A program made the translations under genes and the position numbers. The notes beneath the pieces are model-generated. The model made no database searches. It was not told where the DNA came from and saw only the letters and a program-made list of their open reading frames with translations. From assembly GCA_037179385.1 (NCBI GenBank), contig CM074179.1:71261683-71325682 (forward strand): a stretch of 64,000 nucleotides of DNA, given 5' to 3'. Shown here piece by piece: positions 13,101 through 24,400 of this stretch; positions within the stretch are counted from its first letter, which is position 1; each line of letters begins with the position of its first letter. The DNA comes from Holothuria scabra (lineage: Eukaryota > Echinodermata > Holothuroidea > Aspidochirotida > Holothuriidae).

Positions 13101-13470
13101 GAATTTTAGAAGGAGACCAGGATGCCTTAATTATTATAAGCACAAGAAAAAAAATTTGGAGGCAAGTTCTATTGGGAGTTTAGTATTTGTCTATATACCG
13201 GGGAATCTGTGTCAAAAACAAGATGTTGGAGGCATGAATGCAGCTAGGAGTCCTGGGTATAACAGGAGTAGGGGTGGGGGGGGGGGGATGGTGCCAATGA
13301 CAGGAGAGAAGGGGATATACTTCTCTGTGCAACAATAAATATCTTTGGAACTTGTGTGAGCTACTAGTGTTCGGGGAGGGGATTGTAATTGTAATTATAC
13401 CCCACTGTTTCCGACCCCATATGGTACATGCACGTTTATCTGGCAAGTGGTCGAAGACAATTTTGTATGG
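10127..13470. other. Interior of element B, no gene recognised
   Basis: AT-rich, with repeated GTACAGTA and AACGTTA/AGGCCTA words (around 10500-10550 and 12440-12545) and a G-run near 13270-13287. The open frames on both strands are short and carry no motif I recognise. Confidence 0.45.
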
Positions 13471-14454
13471 AAATAACCTGTTCAAATAGCATACCTGTTA
13501 GAATTTCAACAGGTTCCAACAGGAATTTTCTCCTGGGTAATAATACAACTCCCACAACTCATGCCTTTAAATCAGGCCTTTAAACAAGTTTTATGTAAGT
13601 GGATGTAGGTTGCGGGGTCATTTTAATGACCGCGCATTAACGTTACTGTACTTAAACCCAACACCCAACCTCCTCAACCTCAACCTATGCGTCACAGCCA
13701 AGGTTGTAGGTCATGGGCAGTGTGGGGACTGCGGGGTTTAAGAAACAACCATATTTTTTATACCTACAGTAAATTAAAAAATTTTTAACAAGCAGAGACA
13801 GTTTTGTGATACATGGATGAGGTTACATACACACAATTAGTGTGCAAATTCAATGTTAATTCACCTGCATGCAAATTAACCACGGGCCGGGAAAAAATGC
13901 ACTGATAACTCATATAACTGATCATGTCTCAATTTTGGATGTCATGCGTTGCGTATATAGCATGTGCCTGAAGAGTACACAGAATATCCTTTACAGCTGT
14001 CATCAAGTTAAAATTTAGCCTGTTTGTGTAATATTGTGATAATTAATTTCATTACTGAACCAATAGTACACAACGATTTGACCTTCCATTCATTTTGCTT
14101 CTTTTTAGCCTATGCCCCTACCTACAGTACTTCTGTAACAAGGACCACAGCAGGTGGATTGCAATGAAGTCTCAAACCAATCTAGAGGTTTTAATGACAT
14201 TATACCAGTTTTGGGGATCTCGGTTGTTTTCCCTACTCCTCAGCATCATGGGCAGCAGGTTCCTTGTGCACAGTCCTTGGTCTGACTCGACCTGGGTATT
14301 GTTCAACCTGGTTCTTCTGCCTAAGAAGGGAATACAGTCTATTACTAGACCATACTGACAAGCCATTTACTATTTTGGTGTAACATTTTATTCAGTATAT
14401 AGCCATTAATAGCATCGATACAACATTCAATAGTCTTCATCTGGTGAAAATGAC

Positions 14455-14684
14455 ACTCAGAATAGCATTCGATTGCCTTTGAAATAGCATTCGATAGCAT
14501 TCGATAGCATTCGGAATAGCATTCAATAGCATTCGGAATAGCATTCGATAGCATTCGGAATAGCATTCATTTTAGCCTTCACATTCAAAACTCATTTGCA
14601 TACTTCGTCCGTGGGGAAGGCTATTCGAAGGGTATATAGCATTCGAAGGGTATATGAATGGTATATGAAGGCTATGTATTTCGG
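14455..14684. repeat. Right subterminal word array of element A
   Basis: At least eight copies of AATAGCATTCGATAGC-like text in tandem, followed by inverted GAAGGGTATA/GAAGGCTAT words up to the terminal TTTCGG|TA. It pairs with the left array at 5600-5800. Confidence 0.65.
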
Positions 14685-14686
14685 TA

Positions 14687-16242
14687 AATGATAGCTTCAA
14701 TGACCAATGCGTCTAAGTTTTGTTACAGTTACTCAACAAATGTGCTCCTGAGAGCATTAAATATAAAGGCAGTGTGAACAGGCATGAGATAGTCTGATAG
14801 CGGGACAGTCATGGAAACACATATTGTTATGTTGGGTCACAATATATCGCTAAAACAGCTCTTTGAGCTGCTTCCAGCTAATCAGCATGGGACACCCACT
14901 TATGTAAATGACAATACACTTAAAATATTTTCATGAAGATCAATAAAAAAAATATAAAAAAAACTGATAACTCAATTGTTAAATCCAGTGCAAGTTTTCA
15001 CAGGATCCTCCATTTCCAGAACCTATGCAATCTTTCTCCCTGATCAGACCTGGCAAAGGATGCGGGTCATGCAGGTGTCATAAAATCACACGTATGATTA
15101 CAAGCTATCATATTTATTTCTTAATTCTAAGAAAACACTTTCGCTTACTATCACATGAACGTTTGGAATTAATTTTGTCCGGTACATAGTATAAATATAA
15201 CAAATAGACTCGCAGCATACAAACTTAGAAATCTTTTACTTAATTATATGCACTGGAACTTTCTACACAAACATTTCAGATGCATATGCATATATTTCAC
15301 TTATTCGGCACTCAGGTGGACAGTTGTTACAAAAGTCAACCATAGAGAGAAATAGGCCTATTAGTAAGATGGCAATCTCATTTCGCTTTACATTAGTTTT
15401 TCAACACACTTATTAAACAAGAATGTCTACAAAAAGTATAGTTCATTTAAATATGCAAAATTATGAGCAATTACTTCAATATATTGACAAATTTATTGGC
15501 ATGTATCAGTTAACATGTACATTTGGCATGCTACAAAGATAGACACTGTTGAAAACTTCGTGGTGACATATACAGTATATGCTGGCAAGTAAGCAATTAT
15601 TAAGTAACAACAATAACTGTACAAAAGCATGGAATAAACTGACGGAATTCAAGCCACTCGTGCTATGCACTGGCATTTAATCAAATGAAAATGAAGGATG
15701 GGTACTTGAATGAGGTGACGATCAGTACATTCTGTTAGGCTCTTAAAAAGAGGTAATTGAAAGAATTAAGCAAAACCCCTATTAAAATTTACCATGCCAT
15801 GGGTAAAGGGTTTCAGTTCTACTCTCAATAAATGTGGGAGCTGAGGCACGAAACTTTAAGCAATGCAACACCAATTATGACAACACTCTTGTTTGTTTTC
15901 TTTGATCCTTGAGTTGTGCATGGGAACTTGACAAGGCCCCAAAGAGGAGCACAACACCAAGCAGGCAATGCCTGCAGTTTTCGTGAGACAAACTCACAGT
16001 TTAATGTGTATGATTAAGAGATAGTGAAACTACAAAAAGACTAGACGAGGCAAAGTGTCACGATTTGTTGTACAAATTTTGTTCAGCAGTAGCCTGGTAT
16101 GACCAGTCAGTCTTCAAATAATGAGGTCCGACGGAGTTTCCAGGCCAATAATCAACAACAGGCTGTCAGATTTCACAGGAACGATTGTTCCCCACTGCAT
16201 GGTAGCTCCTCTGATGATTAAATCACTGAAACCCAAAACTGG
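14687..16242. other. No gene recognised
   Basis: AT-rich sequence with no conserved frame, RNA gene or paired termini that I can see. Confidence 0.45.
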
Positions 16243-16545
16243 TTACCACCAATCAGTTCTCTCACCCCAAGCAGTACCAATTCTCCTAACCTTCTTACTG
16301 AAGCCCCTCCCACAATTGTCTGGAATTCATCCTAATCCAGATACAATCTCAGTTTATCGCTCCAAGGTGAGTATAGAAAAACTCAATTTATGTAATCAAA
16401 ACACTTTCAGTACCGTTCATGCTGTGTAACATAAGCTTTGGTACTCTGCATTGTTTGAATCAGCCGTCAATCAAAGAGCTGAGCCAATTGAGAGTTTCGG
16501 TACCACCGTACCAAAATTGTAGTTTGGGGTGAGAGGTTTGGCCCT
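16243..16545 (+). mobile_element. MITE family 1 copy
   Basis: Carries the family words from CTCTCACCCCAAGCAG to TTGGGGTGAGAGG, which form the inverted ends, and then GGCCCTTTAA. TTAA lies on the right at 16546-16549, overlapping the TA used by element E. The left flank has no clear TTAA. Confidence 0.6.
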
Positions 16546-16548
16546 TTA

Positions 16549-16687
16549 ACCCAGCTGAGAATTCCCTTTGGAACCCTTTGGGGTATTTGCATAAACCAAA
16601 CCATTTTGAAAACCATTTAGTACCATTTGTAACCCTTTCGTTAATGGAATTTGGTTTGTACAAAGGGTATCAAAGGGAATTTTCCGC
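16549..16687. mobile_element. Short TA-flanked element E (139 bp)
   Basis: TA at 16547-16548 and 16688-16689. The left end ACCCAGCTGAGAATTCCC and the inverted right end GCGGAAAATTCCCTTTG share AATTCCCTTTG. The interior has CCTTTGGAACCCTTTGG and repeated ACCATTT words. The architecture matches elements B and D, but the repeated word is CCCTTTG. Confidence 0.5.
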
Positions 16688-16689
16688 TA

Positions 16690-18985
16690 TGAAACTTTTT
16701 AGTCTAATTCCTGATGACGTTCAATATAATGTGAGAAATTAAAGATAACTCGATCAGGCCACATAACCCAATATGTAAAGATAAACCCCATTGGTTTACT
16801 AATTTCTTTGCAACCCATTGTGTTATTTAGAGCAGCTAGAAAACAATGCCTCCTCGTATATGTAAGTCAAGGTTATCAAATTTAAAACTGTTATAAGCTA
16901 ATGTATCTACACTTGAACATCCCGAGTATGCATACACATTTACAACAATATTCTTTCCAGCTGAACTTTTTTGAGAACTTATCAGTGGGCTTCACTGGCT
17001 TCATCCTTCTTGGGCTAAGAACTGTGTCATAAGAAAATCAGTTGCTGCAGCCACCCCAGTTAGACATCACGAGCAGAGGAACAAGTAGAGTGTGCATTAA
17101 ACAGTTTCAGGTTTATACCAGACATACCCATCATGTAGTATCAGGCCGAAAGGGTCATGAAGTCCCATTAGACTAACGTCTCACTGATTTTGAGGCCTTT
17201 TTCAGGGTGTTTCTGCTTCATTAATTACACATTTAATCAATAAAGATCGACTCTCTTGCCAATTTGGATCATGAAATTGCATATAAGGTGCCACCAGACT
17301 CTTCTCTATGTAGATATAGTGTGACTATACATTAAGAAGTTTTGTGTTATATCTCTCATCCTACACATCACTAAATCAACCGTGAAGGGGTTATATGAAG
17401 AGCACCAGGCTAGATTTTGTCATGCATGAGGCCCATAAAGGTGGGCTAATAAATCCAGTTTCAACCCAATATGTCCGGGTTACTTGTTTTAAGGGATTCT
17501 TTTATATAAAGTATAACTTTATTTACATGAAGATCCATCTCGGACATTTCTCTCTGTCCTTAGAGTGTTATAAAAAGATCATTCCCTTCACGAACAGCCT
17601 TTGAATTAGCTGCACACACGAGTCTGTATTAGTTGATCCTGTTTTTTAGTTAATGCAAATCATATCACACATCGTAGGGTAACGAGATGTGGGCAATATT
17701 GGCCAAAGTTTCTTGGACAGATTTACTGACATCATCACATGTTGCAAACCTTCATAGGAATCCAACACTTTTTCTCCTTTCAGTTTCATCTATATTCACA
17801 ACGGTAGTACAACTTGTAAGGGCCATGTGCACAAGAATCATCCAGCTTCTGATTGGGTGAGCAATTTGTAATTAAATGTGTCGGTGCATTTCCACTTGAT
17901 CCTGATATTGGAGCTGATAATTACCCTCCGCAGGGCCGGGTTTTTCCATCTATCAAGTGTCTAGTCATTGGTATTATCAACTACTTTCTTTACCTTCTGT
18001 ATGGGTTTTGCCTTCGTAATATTCCCTTTCTTTGACAACGTCACTGACTTTGAGCCACTCATAGTTTTCTTTTGATGAACCCTCCCTTAAAATAACTCGG
18101 GAATGGTAGGCTATCCTTAGGCTTGGCCCTGGCTGTTCATGTCATGTTTCACGTCAGCACTCCTTACTTTGTTACTAACTATCAGTACCACTAGTTGGTG
18201 TGACCATGCAGATGGGCAGAATCACATCACCGTCATCAAATACTAGCTGCAGTATTTGACTCGGTATTATTCACATCAAAAGACCGTCTCTAGACGATTT
18301 TACTTGTGAATTCCATGTCGAGCATAACACGGCAATGGAAATCTGCAAGACTGAATTTACTATTACAGACTGACTGTGCATGCACAAACGGGATCTCACA
18401 TTACATCGAACGTCATTAGCAAATTAAACGTAACCTTACTGTTTTGACTTTGATAAAAATGAAAGAAGTCTACTACGTTTTGGGTGTCTTGCAGTGACAA
18501 AAAGTTCGTTTAAATACTATACTAGAACTCTTTTCAGTATTGTTTCTTTTTTATGGAACTTTTCAGAAAATATTACAGTTTGAGGAAAGTTCCACTTCTT
18601 TGAAAGACTGTAATTATTCCTCCTTGAGATAACTTGTTTTGAAATTGTTCTTCACACACACCCACACATGCACATGCACACACAAACATACAAAAAACAA
18701 AGAAAAACAAGGCATCAACATCACATGGGTTCCTTTGGTCTTGCAATGAATCAACAATCTTCACGAAGGTGATATTGCTATGCTTGTAATGTTAATGATA
18801 ATTGAAACATTGTTGACAAATTTGTAAGTGAAAATCCTTTCTTTTTTCTCCAACCTTTCCCCCCCCCCCTTTTCTCATTTTTATTTTTTCAATTTTTTTA
18901 AAAAAATTTTTAAATGTTTCACAGACACCAACTAACTAAAATGCATTGTTCAAAATTGTTATTACAACAAAGTTAACAAAGTTAT
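16690..18985. other. No gene recognised
   Basis: Nothing conserved is visible. There is a short CA/CG-rich microsatellite-like tract near 18655-18690 and poly-C and poly-T/A runs near 18860-18915. Confidence 0.45.
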
Positions 18986-18989
18986 TAAG

Positions 18990-19440
18990 GCATCATATTT
19001 TCAGTGGAAATAATTATTGCACAGATTTTCAAAAATGGCAAGACACGGCGCTGCCTTGGAAAACATTCAAATATATTTTTCACATGTAATTTTATTTGCA
19101 TTATATGGAATGGTTCAGTAAATTGGCAGTTTCTACATTGTAGACATTTTTATAAATCTATCATCATCAAAGGGTATCAAAACTGAAATTTCAAGGCTTT
19201 TGGGATTTCATTGGAATTGATATTGGTTATATAAATTATAGAGTACAACACTTTCACTGGAAATGGATATTGCATAAATTTTCACAAATGACAAGATATG
19301 GCAGTGCCTTGGAGAAGATACATACAAATGTAAGTTCACAATTTATTTACATAGCCTGGAAGGGTTCAGCAATTGGATACATTTCTAGGCTTGTTTATTA
19401 CCCCATATTTAAGTATAAAATTGACAATTTTTCAAGCAGA
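18990..19440. repeat. Two diverged tandem copies, ~250 bp period
   Basis: TTCA.TGGAAAT.ATTATTGCA..., AAAAATGGCAAGACA and GCCTTGGA.AA in the first copy recur as TTCACTGGAAATGGATATTG, CAAATGACAAGATA and GCCTTGGAGAAG in the second. No coding signal. Confidence 0.5.
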
Positions 19441-19530
19441 GTAGTGGCCATTGTTGCAATTCAATATTAAATAAAGGAATCTAGCTGTTACTAGCATAAG
19501 TAAATGTAACCAAATGATACTGCTCATCAA

Positions 19531-20150
19531 GACAGCAACTCTGGCCCATGCTCAAAGAAGCTGAAATGAAAAGTATTTACCTAATTCTATCCTACTTTAA
19601 GTTTAAACTGAGTTTATGAAGAGATTTAACTTAGCATATAACGCCCTGTAAAATTTGTAAATAACAACAAAACAGCAACTCTAGCCCATGCTCAAAGAAG
19701 CTGATATGAAGTATTTACTCAATTCTATCCTAATTTAAACTAAGTTTAAGGAGAAATGCAACTTGGCCTATGATGCTATGTAAAATTTGTAAGTAACAAC
19801 AAAACACCAACTCTGGACCATGCTCGAAGAACCTGAAATGAAGTATTTACCCAATTCTATCCTAATTTACACCAAGTTTAAGGAGAAATGCAACTTGGCC
19901 TATGATGCTATGTAAAATTTGTAAGTAACAACAAAACAGCAACTCTGGCCCATGCTCGAAGAAGCTGAAATGAAGTATCTAGACTACCTAATTCTATCCT
20001 AATTCAAACTGAGTTTAAGGAGAGATGTAACTTAGCCTATAAAGCCCTGTAAAATTTGTAAATAGCTGCAAAACAGCAACTCTGGTCCATGCTCGAAGAA
20101 GCTGAAATGAAGTATATACCCAATTCTATCCTAACTTAAACCGAGTTTAT
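19531..20150. repeat. Tandem repeat, five ~135 bp copies
   Basis: The word CA(G/C)CAACTCTGG.CCATGCTC starts at about 19533, 19673, 19805, 19937 and 20074. Each copy continues with GAAATGAAGTATTTA, CAATTCTATCCTAA and TGTAAAATTTGTAA. The periods are 132-140 bases. The array ends just before the minus-strand SGNH frame. Confidence 0.75.
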
Positions 20151-20225
20151 TAAAGGTAAAGAAAATAGATGAAAATACCTACTTGATAAAAACAGCAAAG
20201 GTGAGGAGGATTACTGAAATTTAGC

Positions 20226-20807
20226 CTAATCTTTCAAACTTAAGACTGCCCCCCGCAAATTCTTATAATATCTTTTCATTCCTAATTCACTAAAGTGGAT
20301 GCCATCATAACACAAAACAGGGGGACCCTCAAAAATTTTCTTAAGACCAGTTTGTTGCCACTGTTTAATTTTCTCATCGCCATCACATAACCTCTTGAAC
20401 GAGAAGTTCAATTTATGGACCCTTTCATTATAATCTGGGCACCCTAGGGGAATTCTTTGCCTATGTAACGTTTGTGCTACGAAAACTTTTTGGACAAGAT
20501 GGCGCATAACTAAGAACCTGCAAAATGAATTAATTTGAACAGCTAGGCAACTTGGATTAACGGCCTTATCACCCAAGTCATTGGAACCAATATCAATAAT
20601 GATGGCATCCGGGTGCAGTCTCCCAACCAAATGAATACCCTTCCACAGGCCTGGCAGCTTCAGACCTCCCCTGCCATAAATGTCTATTTTAAATTCATTT
20701 CGAGAAAGCCCTAAGCTTCTCTTTGTTCCTCATTTTTCAGATACAGCTGCCTCCCCAAACCTCCTAACAAAGGAATGCCCCCACACAAGGACATGAGTAG
20801 GAGCCAT
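20226..20807 (-). pseudogene. SGNH/GDSL-type hydrolase frame from a mobile element, one stop
   Basis: Read on the minus strand from the ATG at 20807, this is one continuous frame of about 193 codons, broken only by a TGA at codon 26 (20732-20730). It shows the SGNH blocks in order: HVLVWGHSFVRRF (block I, Ser within GHSF, about residue 12), IIIDIGSNDLG (Gly/Asn block, about residue 70) and DGIHFSELGMKRY near the C-terminus (the DxxH block). Stand-alone SGNH domains of this kind occur in animal transposons, including DIRS/Ngaro-like elements. No tyrosine recombinase or reverse transcriptase is visible here. It lies downstream of, and in the same direction as, the Tudor-like and transposase fragments, so it may be a second gene of that element. 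An acceptor-like TTGTCTCTCTCAG lies just upstream. The hydrolase fold is well supported; its role is not known. Confidence 0.65.
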
Positions 20808-20861
20808 GCTCGGACCAGTAGAATGTTACAGTTACCCTGAGAGAGACAACATTGGAAACGT

Positions 20862-21235
20862 TTATGTAAACCGTAGCTCATTCTTCTTGAAGTCTTGTAA
20901 AAGAGGGAGAGAAAATGCTTCATCATCTTCGTCATCATCATCGGTGTCTTCATTTACATAAACTATTTCAAGCATAGTATCAATCCCAGACATGGTCTCA
21001 CAGCTCAATACTAGGCCTTTACACCACATTTCTTTACCATCATCTAACACCCAAAGATGCCTGACTTCCTTGCCTAAAAGATAGTCTGGCTCTACTTGAA
21101 TGAGCTGTACATCACCACATTCAAGATCTTCCTTAATTTCATTAGTGCTAAATGAATATGACTGGGTGAACCCATCGTACCTGATAAAATATTTGTTACT
21201 CTTAAGTCCTGATACAGTTCCTAAAAACCAGCCTA
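20862..21235 (-). pseudogene. Tudor-like modules, C-terminal part of the minus-strand transposon protein
   Basis: On the minus strand the text runs GWFLGTVSGLKSNKYFIRYDG, then about 45 residues later LLGKEVRHLWVLDDGKEMWC, an acidic VNEDTDDDDEDDEAF stretch and SLPLLQDFKKNELRF before a stop at 20862. The two repeats share a pattern: GK.(I/V)RH, then a Trp with a Gly-(T/L)V strand, then Y..(R/V)Y.(D/N). This resembles SH3-fold Tudor or chromo-barrel modules found at the ends of some transposases. The first module is split by element D: its start (HLVGKRIRHNTEENGKV) lies at about 26000, on the other side. The frame does not rejoin cleanly, so at least one indel is present. Confidence 0.55.
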
Positions 21236-21244
21236 TCCAGGGTT

Positions 21245-21470
21245 AAATTCCATTCGAAACCATTTGGAAAAGTTGAATGGTTCCGAATGGTTCTGAATGG
21301 ACCCGAATGGTCTCAAATGGATTTCAAATGGAATATGAATGGAAATGTACATCTGAATGGTTTTCTGATCACACAGCTGAATGGAATGCAAATGGTTCGC
21401 GAATGGTTTTGGTATTCGCAAATGGTTCCAGATGGTTCAATCTGGAAACCATTCAGTGAATGGTATATTA
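21245..21470. repeat. Left subterminal GAATGGT array of element D
   Basis: About fifteen copies of (C/T)GAATGGTT or CAAATGGA words in one orientation, separated by 3-8 bases. The inverted counterpart is at 25625-25975. Confidence 0.7.
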
Positions 21471-21499
21471 TGTACATCAATGGAACATGTCCAGTTCAA

Positions 21500-23396
21500 C
21501 ATGCATGTACATAATGCAAATTGTCAAGTTTTCTGTTGGTATAAGCCTACCTGTTGCAAATTCATTTGAAAGGATATGTATATCTCAATGAAACAAATTT
21601 ATAACCAACTAGATTTGATATCTGCCACAATTTGTACAAGGTACAATTGAAGGTGTAGACAGGAAAGTAAGAAACTTTGTATTAACCTAAACCAGTTTAG
21701 ATTCTTCTCAGCCTGAATATTTCCCTGATCACCTCCCCAGGCACATTTATAGGGATTTTGGAGGGGATGGGGAACATCAAATTTTGTGGGGCTCAAATGA
21801 ATTGGGGGTTACAGTAAAGCCAGCCAAAGCAACTTGAGTAGACCACAAACCGCACCCCTGGATTTCCCTGAAAATTTTAGCTTCAGTTTTCCCTAACAGT
21901 ATAACCCCCCTCCCTTACCTTGGAAAGGCTAGACAGAGATATTGTAATGCACAGCACGGATATCAGCTAGAATAGGAAATTCTTCCTGTCATTCCAGTAC
22001 CCGACCCACGCGCGATGCCTCTTGACTCCCCTCCCCACTCCACTTTCTGGCACTTTCTTAGCCCGTACTTGATATCCTCGTATACCCCAACAACACTTGA
22101 AGTTTGTGTTGTTGTAGCTTTGCAGCCTGGTATCATCTGCAGTCCAGAGGCACAACCTCCTAAATTATTGTACTCATTTCTTCTCTCCATTTTCTCCATA
22201 CAGAATTCCAATCCCCCTCCCCACCCTATCATGCTGATGCATATTTTTGTTGCCTTTCAAGTTGCTCATGTTTATGATAACTGTGACACTGAACAGGATC
22301 AAAGCACAATGCAATGCTTGTTTGAATGGAGCTATTACGTAATAGCTTGGCATGCACACAAAGCATGATACAGCACTGCAAAGCTCACAGATGCTGTACA
22401 CCCATGTGTACATCACATGTACACTACAATGTAACATAATAGGCACGGGCACAACTAGTACAATAGTAACAGAGCTACTGTACCTACAGAGAGTGCTATG
22501 CAGTGGTGTGCAGGTGTCATGCATCCAAGAAACGTGAAGTGAAAGGGCAAGACTGCTTTCCTTAGAAGACTTTTATGAAATGCTGAAGCACAGTAAGTAA
22601 ATAAACATGTTTTCTAAGTATTGCACCAGAGAGACCAATGAACAGATGTTAGTGAAAATTAAGAGCCAAAGACTGCATCAATGAATGATTGCTGTTGTGT
22701 TAACAGTCAGGCCTAATGTTTATAGTAGCAGTTCCACAAGACAATTCGTAGCACTAGTAGTACTGTAGTAGTACACAAAGACAAACGTTAATGTATGAAG
22801 CATACCTTTGGGGGGGGGGGTGGCGGTGGACATTTTATAGCCTACAAGGAAAAGAGGGACAGACATATTATATGCTGTTAATACACCTAAAACCCTCTAC
22901 AAAGAGAACCAAGCTTAATTTTATTGAATCTAAGTTCTCCAAGGGAAGTTAACCAAATTTAGGGGTTTGAAAAGCCATAGGCCTATTACTGGCCTCGGCC
23001 TAGTCATACTCAAAATAGTTGACCCCAGATCATGGTAAAATTTATAGTTGGAGTAAAATGGGGTTTTTTTTGGGGGGGGGGTTTGGTTATTAAGACTGTC
23101 TCTGTACTTTTGGGTGCTGACTAAAAAATAACTGGATGGAAAAGGAATTCCTTTTTGCATGTTTCCATCTTTATCTGTATGTACAGTTCTGTAGCATAGG
23201 GCCTAAACAATAAACAGGTACACAATTTTGTGTAGGCCTAGGCCTATATATTTTTTTTTTTTTTTTTTTTTGTGTACGTATGATAAATAATTAGTTTTCG
23301 AATTCAACTAAGTCTCCCTTTATGACCTCTAGCAAAATTTGACTGCAGGCCTAGGCCTATACCACAGACCCAAACAAACAGAGACACCGTCTTTAA
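21500..23396. other. Interior of element D, no gene recognised
   Basis: Unique-looking AT-rich DNA with homopolymer runs (poly-G near 22809 and 23070, poly-T near 23252) and AGGCCTA words near 23235 and 23350. Overlapping frames on both strands at 21960-22540 carry no recognisable motif. Confidence 0.4.
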
Positions 23397-23641
23397 TAAA
23401 ACAAAAGCAGTCACCCCAACTTGAAGAAGTGTAGTAGACTGTCCTGTTCCATGATTGGCTGTCTAGAGTTATGTGACAACATTGTTTCTCTTCAAATATT
23501 AAATTGACTGCTTGGTTTACCCATAATATGCAATTTTGAAGTCTAAAAATATGGTGAAAGATACTTTGAAGAGAGATAAGAACAAAATTGTGATGCTAAG
23601 CTGTTGCTTTTATATAAATTTGGGGGGGACTGTTCTTGACC
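23397..23641 (-). mobile_element. MITE family 2 copy (245 bp)
   Basis: TTAA at 23393-23396 and 23642-23645. The inverted ends share (A/G)GCAGTC.CCCC and GGGGACTGTTCTTGACC. The interior matches 6947-7207 in reverse. It forms the left part of the segment duplicated at 59.8-61 kb. Confidence 0.65.
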
Positions 23642-24400
23642 TTAAAAGCTTAAGTTTTCATTTGTCAAGAACATTTTACCCTTTAAAACCAAGTTAGTTG
23701 TACAACTTTTTATATACTTTTAAAATCTTATTTTTCATTTCCCAAACAGAATGACATCATAGTGAAACTGTCTCCTGCAAAGCTGATGGAGTTATTTGTC
23801 AGTGTGTCTTAAATACTTTTCATTTATGTCTGGACTGCTGTGTACCATGTAGCAGAGTCAAGCATAATCATTTTAGTGAGTGAGGAAATTGTACTGCATA
23901 CATGGAGCCATGGACTGAACAAGTCATCCTGCTGTTGAACTGTGACACCAATGTACTGGTAACCTTTTATGGCCTGCTTCCTTTTGAATAGCGATTTTCT
24001 TGTTTGAAACTACAAAGCCTGTTTTCGTTATCACATAATATGAGCACTCCTGGTTGCTGAATTATAACATATCCATGACATGCAGGCCACTGTACCTTTT
24101 GATGTTCTTGCTGTGGAGTGAGAAGGAGTCCTGAGGTTGGAGAACTACAGAACAGTGTTGAAGTAGATACTGTAAAGGCGAAGATGTTCCTCTACGCTTG
24201 CATGTGATTCAGCTAATCCGCCACATGCTGTTAAGCCTGTTTTCGTTATCACATAATATGAGCAGTCCTGATTGTTGAATTATAACATATCCATGACATG
24301 CAGGCTACTGTACCTTTTGATGTTCTTTCTGTGGAGTGAGAATGAGTCCTGAGGTTGGAGAACTACAGAACAGTGTTGAAGTAGATACTGTTAAGCAGTT
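23433..24400. repeat. Duplicated ~1 kb segment, copy 1
   Basis: This stretch aligns in the same orientation with about 59829-60990. Shared words include GACTGTCCTGTTCCATGA, AAAGATACTTTGAAGAGAG, AAGAACATTTTACCCTTTAA, CTGGACTGCTGTGTACCATG and GGAACTACAGAACAGTGTTG-like text. Copy 2 carries an extra MITE 1 at its TTAA plus ~120 bp, while copy 1 carries an extra 218 bp tandem duplication. Confidence 0.75.
24017..24391. repeat. 218 bp tandem duplication with a 55 bp templated filler
   Basis: GCCTGTTTTCGTTATCACAT starts at 24017 and again at 24235, and both copies run to GTAGATACTGT. The joint at 24180-24234 is filled by 55 bases matching 26374-26428 (one mismatch seen), which lies inside the transposase pseudogene. 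The copy at about 60825-60975 has neither the duplication nor the filler. Confidence 0.75.

Larger units (their letters stand above)
7765..13537. mobile_element. TA-flanked element B (5.8 kb) with AACAGGT subterminal array
   Basis: The left end CCCAGGGAAAAATTCCTGTT is an inverted match to the right end, whose reverse complement is CCCAGGAGAAAATTCCTGTT. TA lies immediately outside (7763-7764 and 13538-13539). The left subterminal zone is a dense array of AACAGGT words, and the right one has a short version. I recognise no transposase inside, so this is probably a non-autonomous element that has collected other insertions, including the hAT at 9249-10118. A TA target is typical of the Tc1/mariner/IS630 group, but that assignment is inference. 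Confidence 0.65.
5593..14684. mobile_element. Candidate TA-flanked element A (9.1 kb, nested host of others)
   Basis: The left end (TA, then CCAAACAT..., then TATAGCCTTCAAATACC) is an inverted match to the right end, whose reverse complement reads TA, then CCGAAATACATAGCCTTCATATACC in two pieces. TA lies outside both ends (5591-5592 and 14685-14686). Both subterminal zones are filled with GAATGCTAT/ATAGCATTCGA-type words. No transposase is visible. Element B (7765-13537) lies inside, so A is older. The ends match only with a small internal gap, so the boundaries are tentative. Confidence 0.45.
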
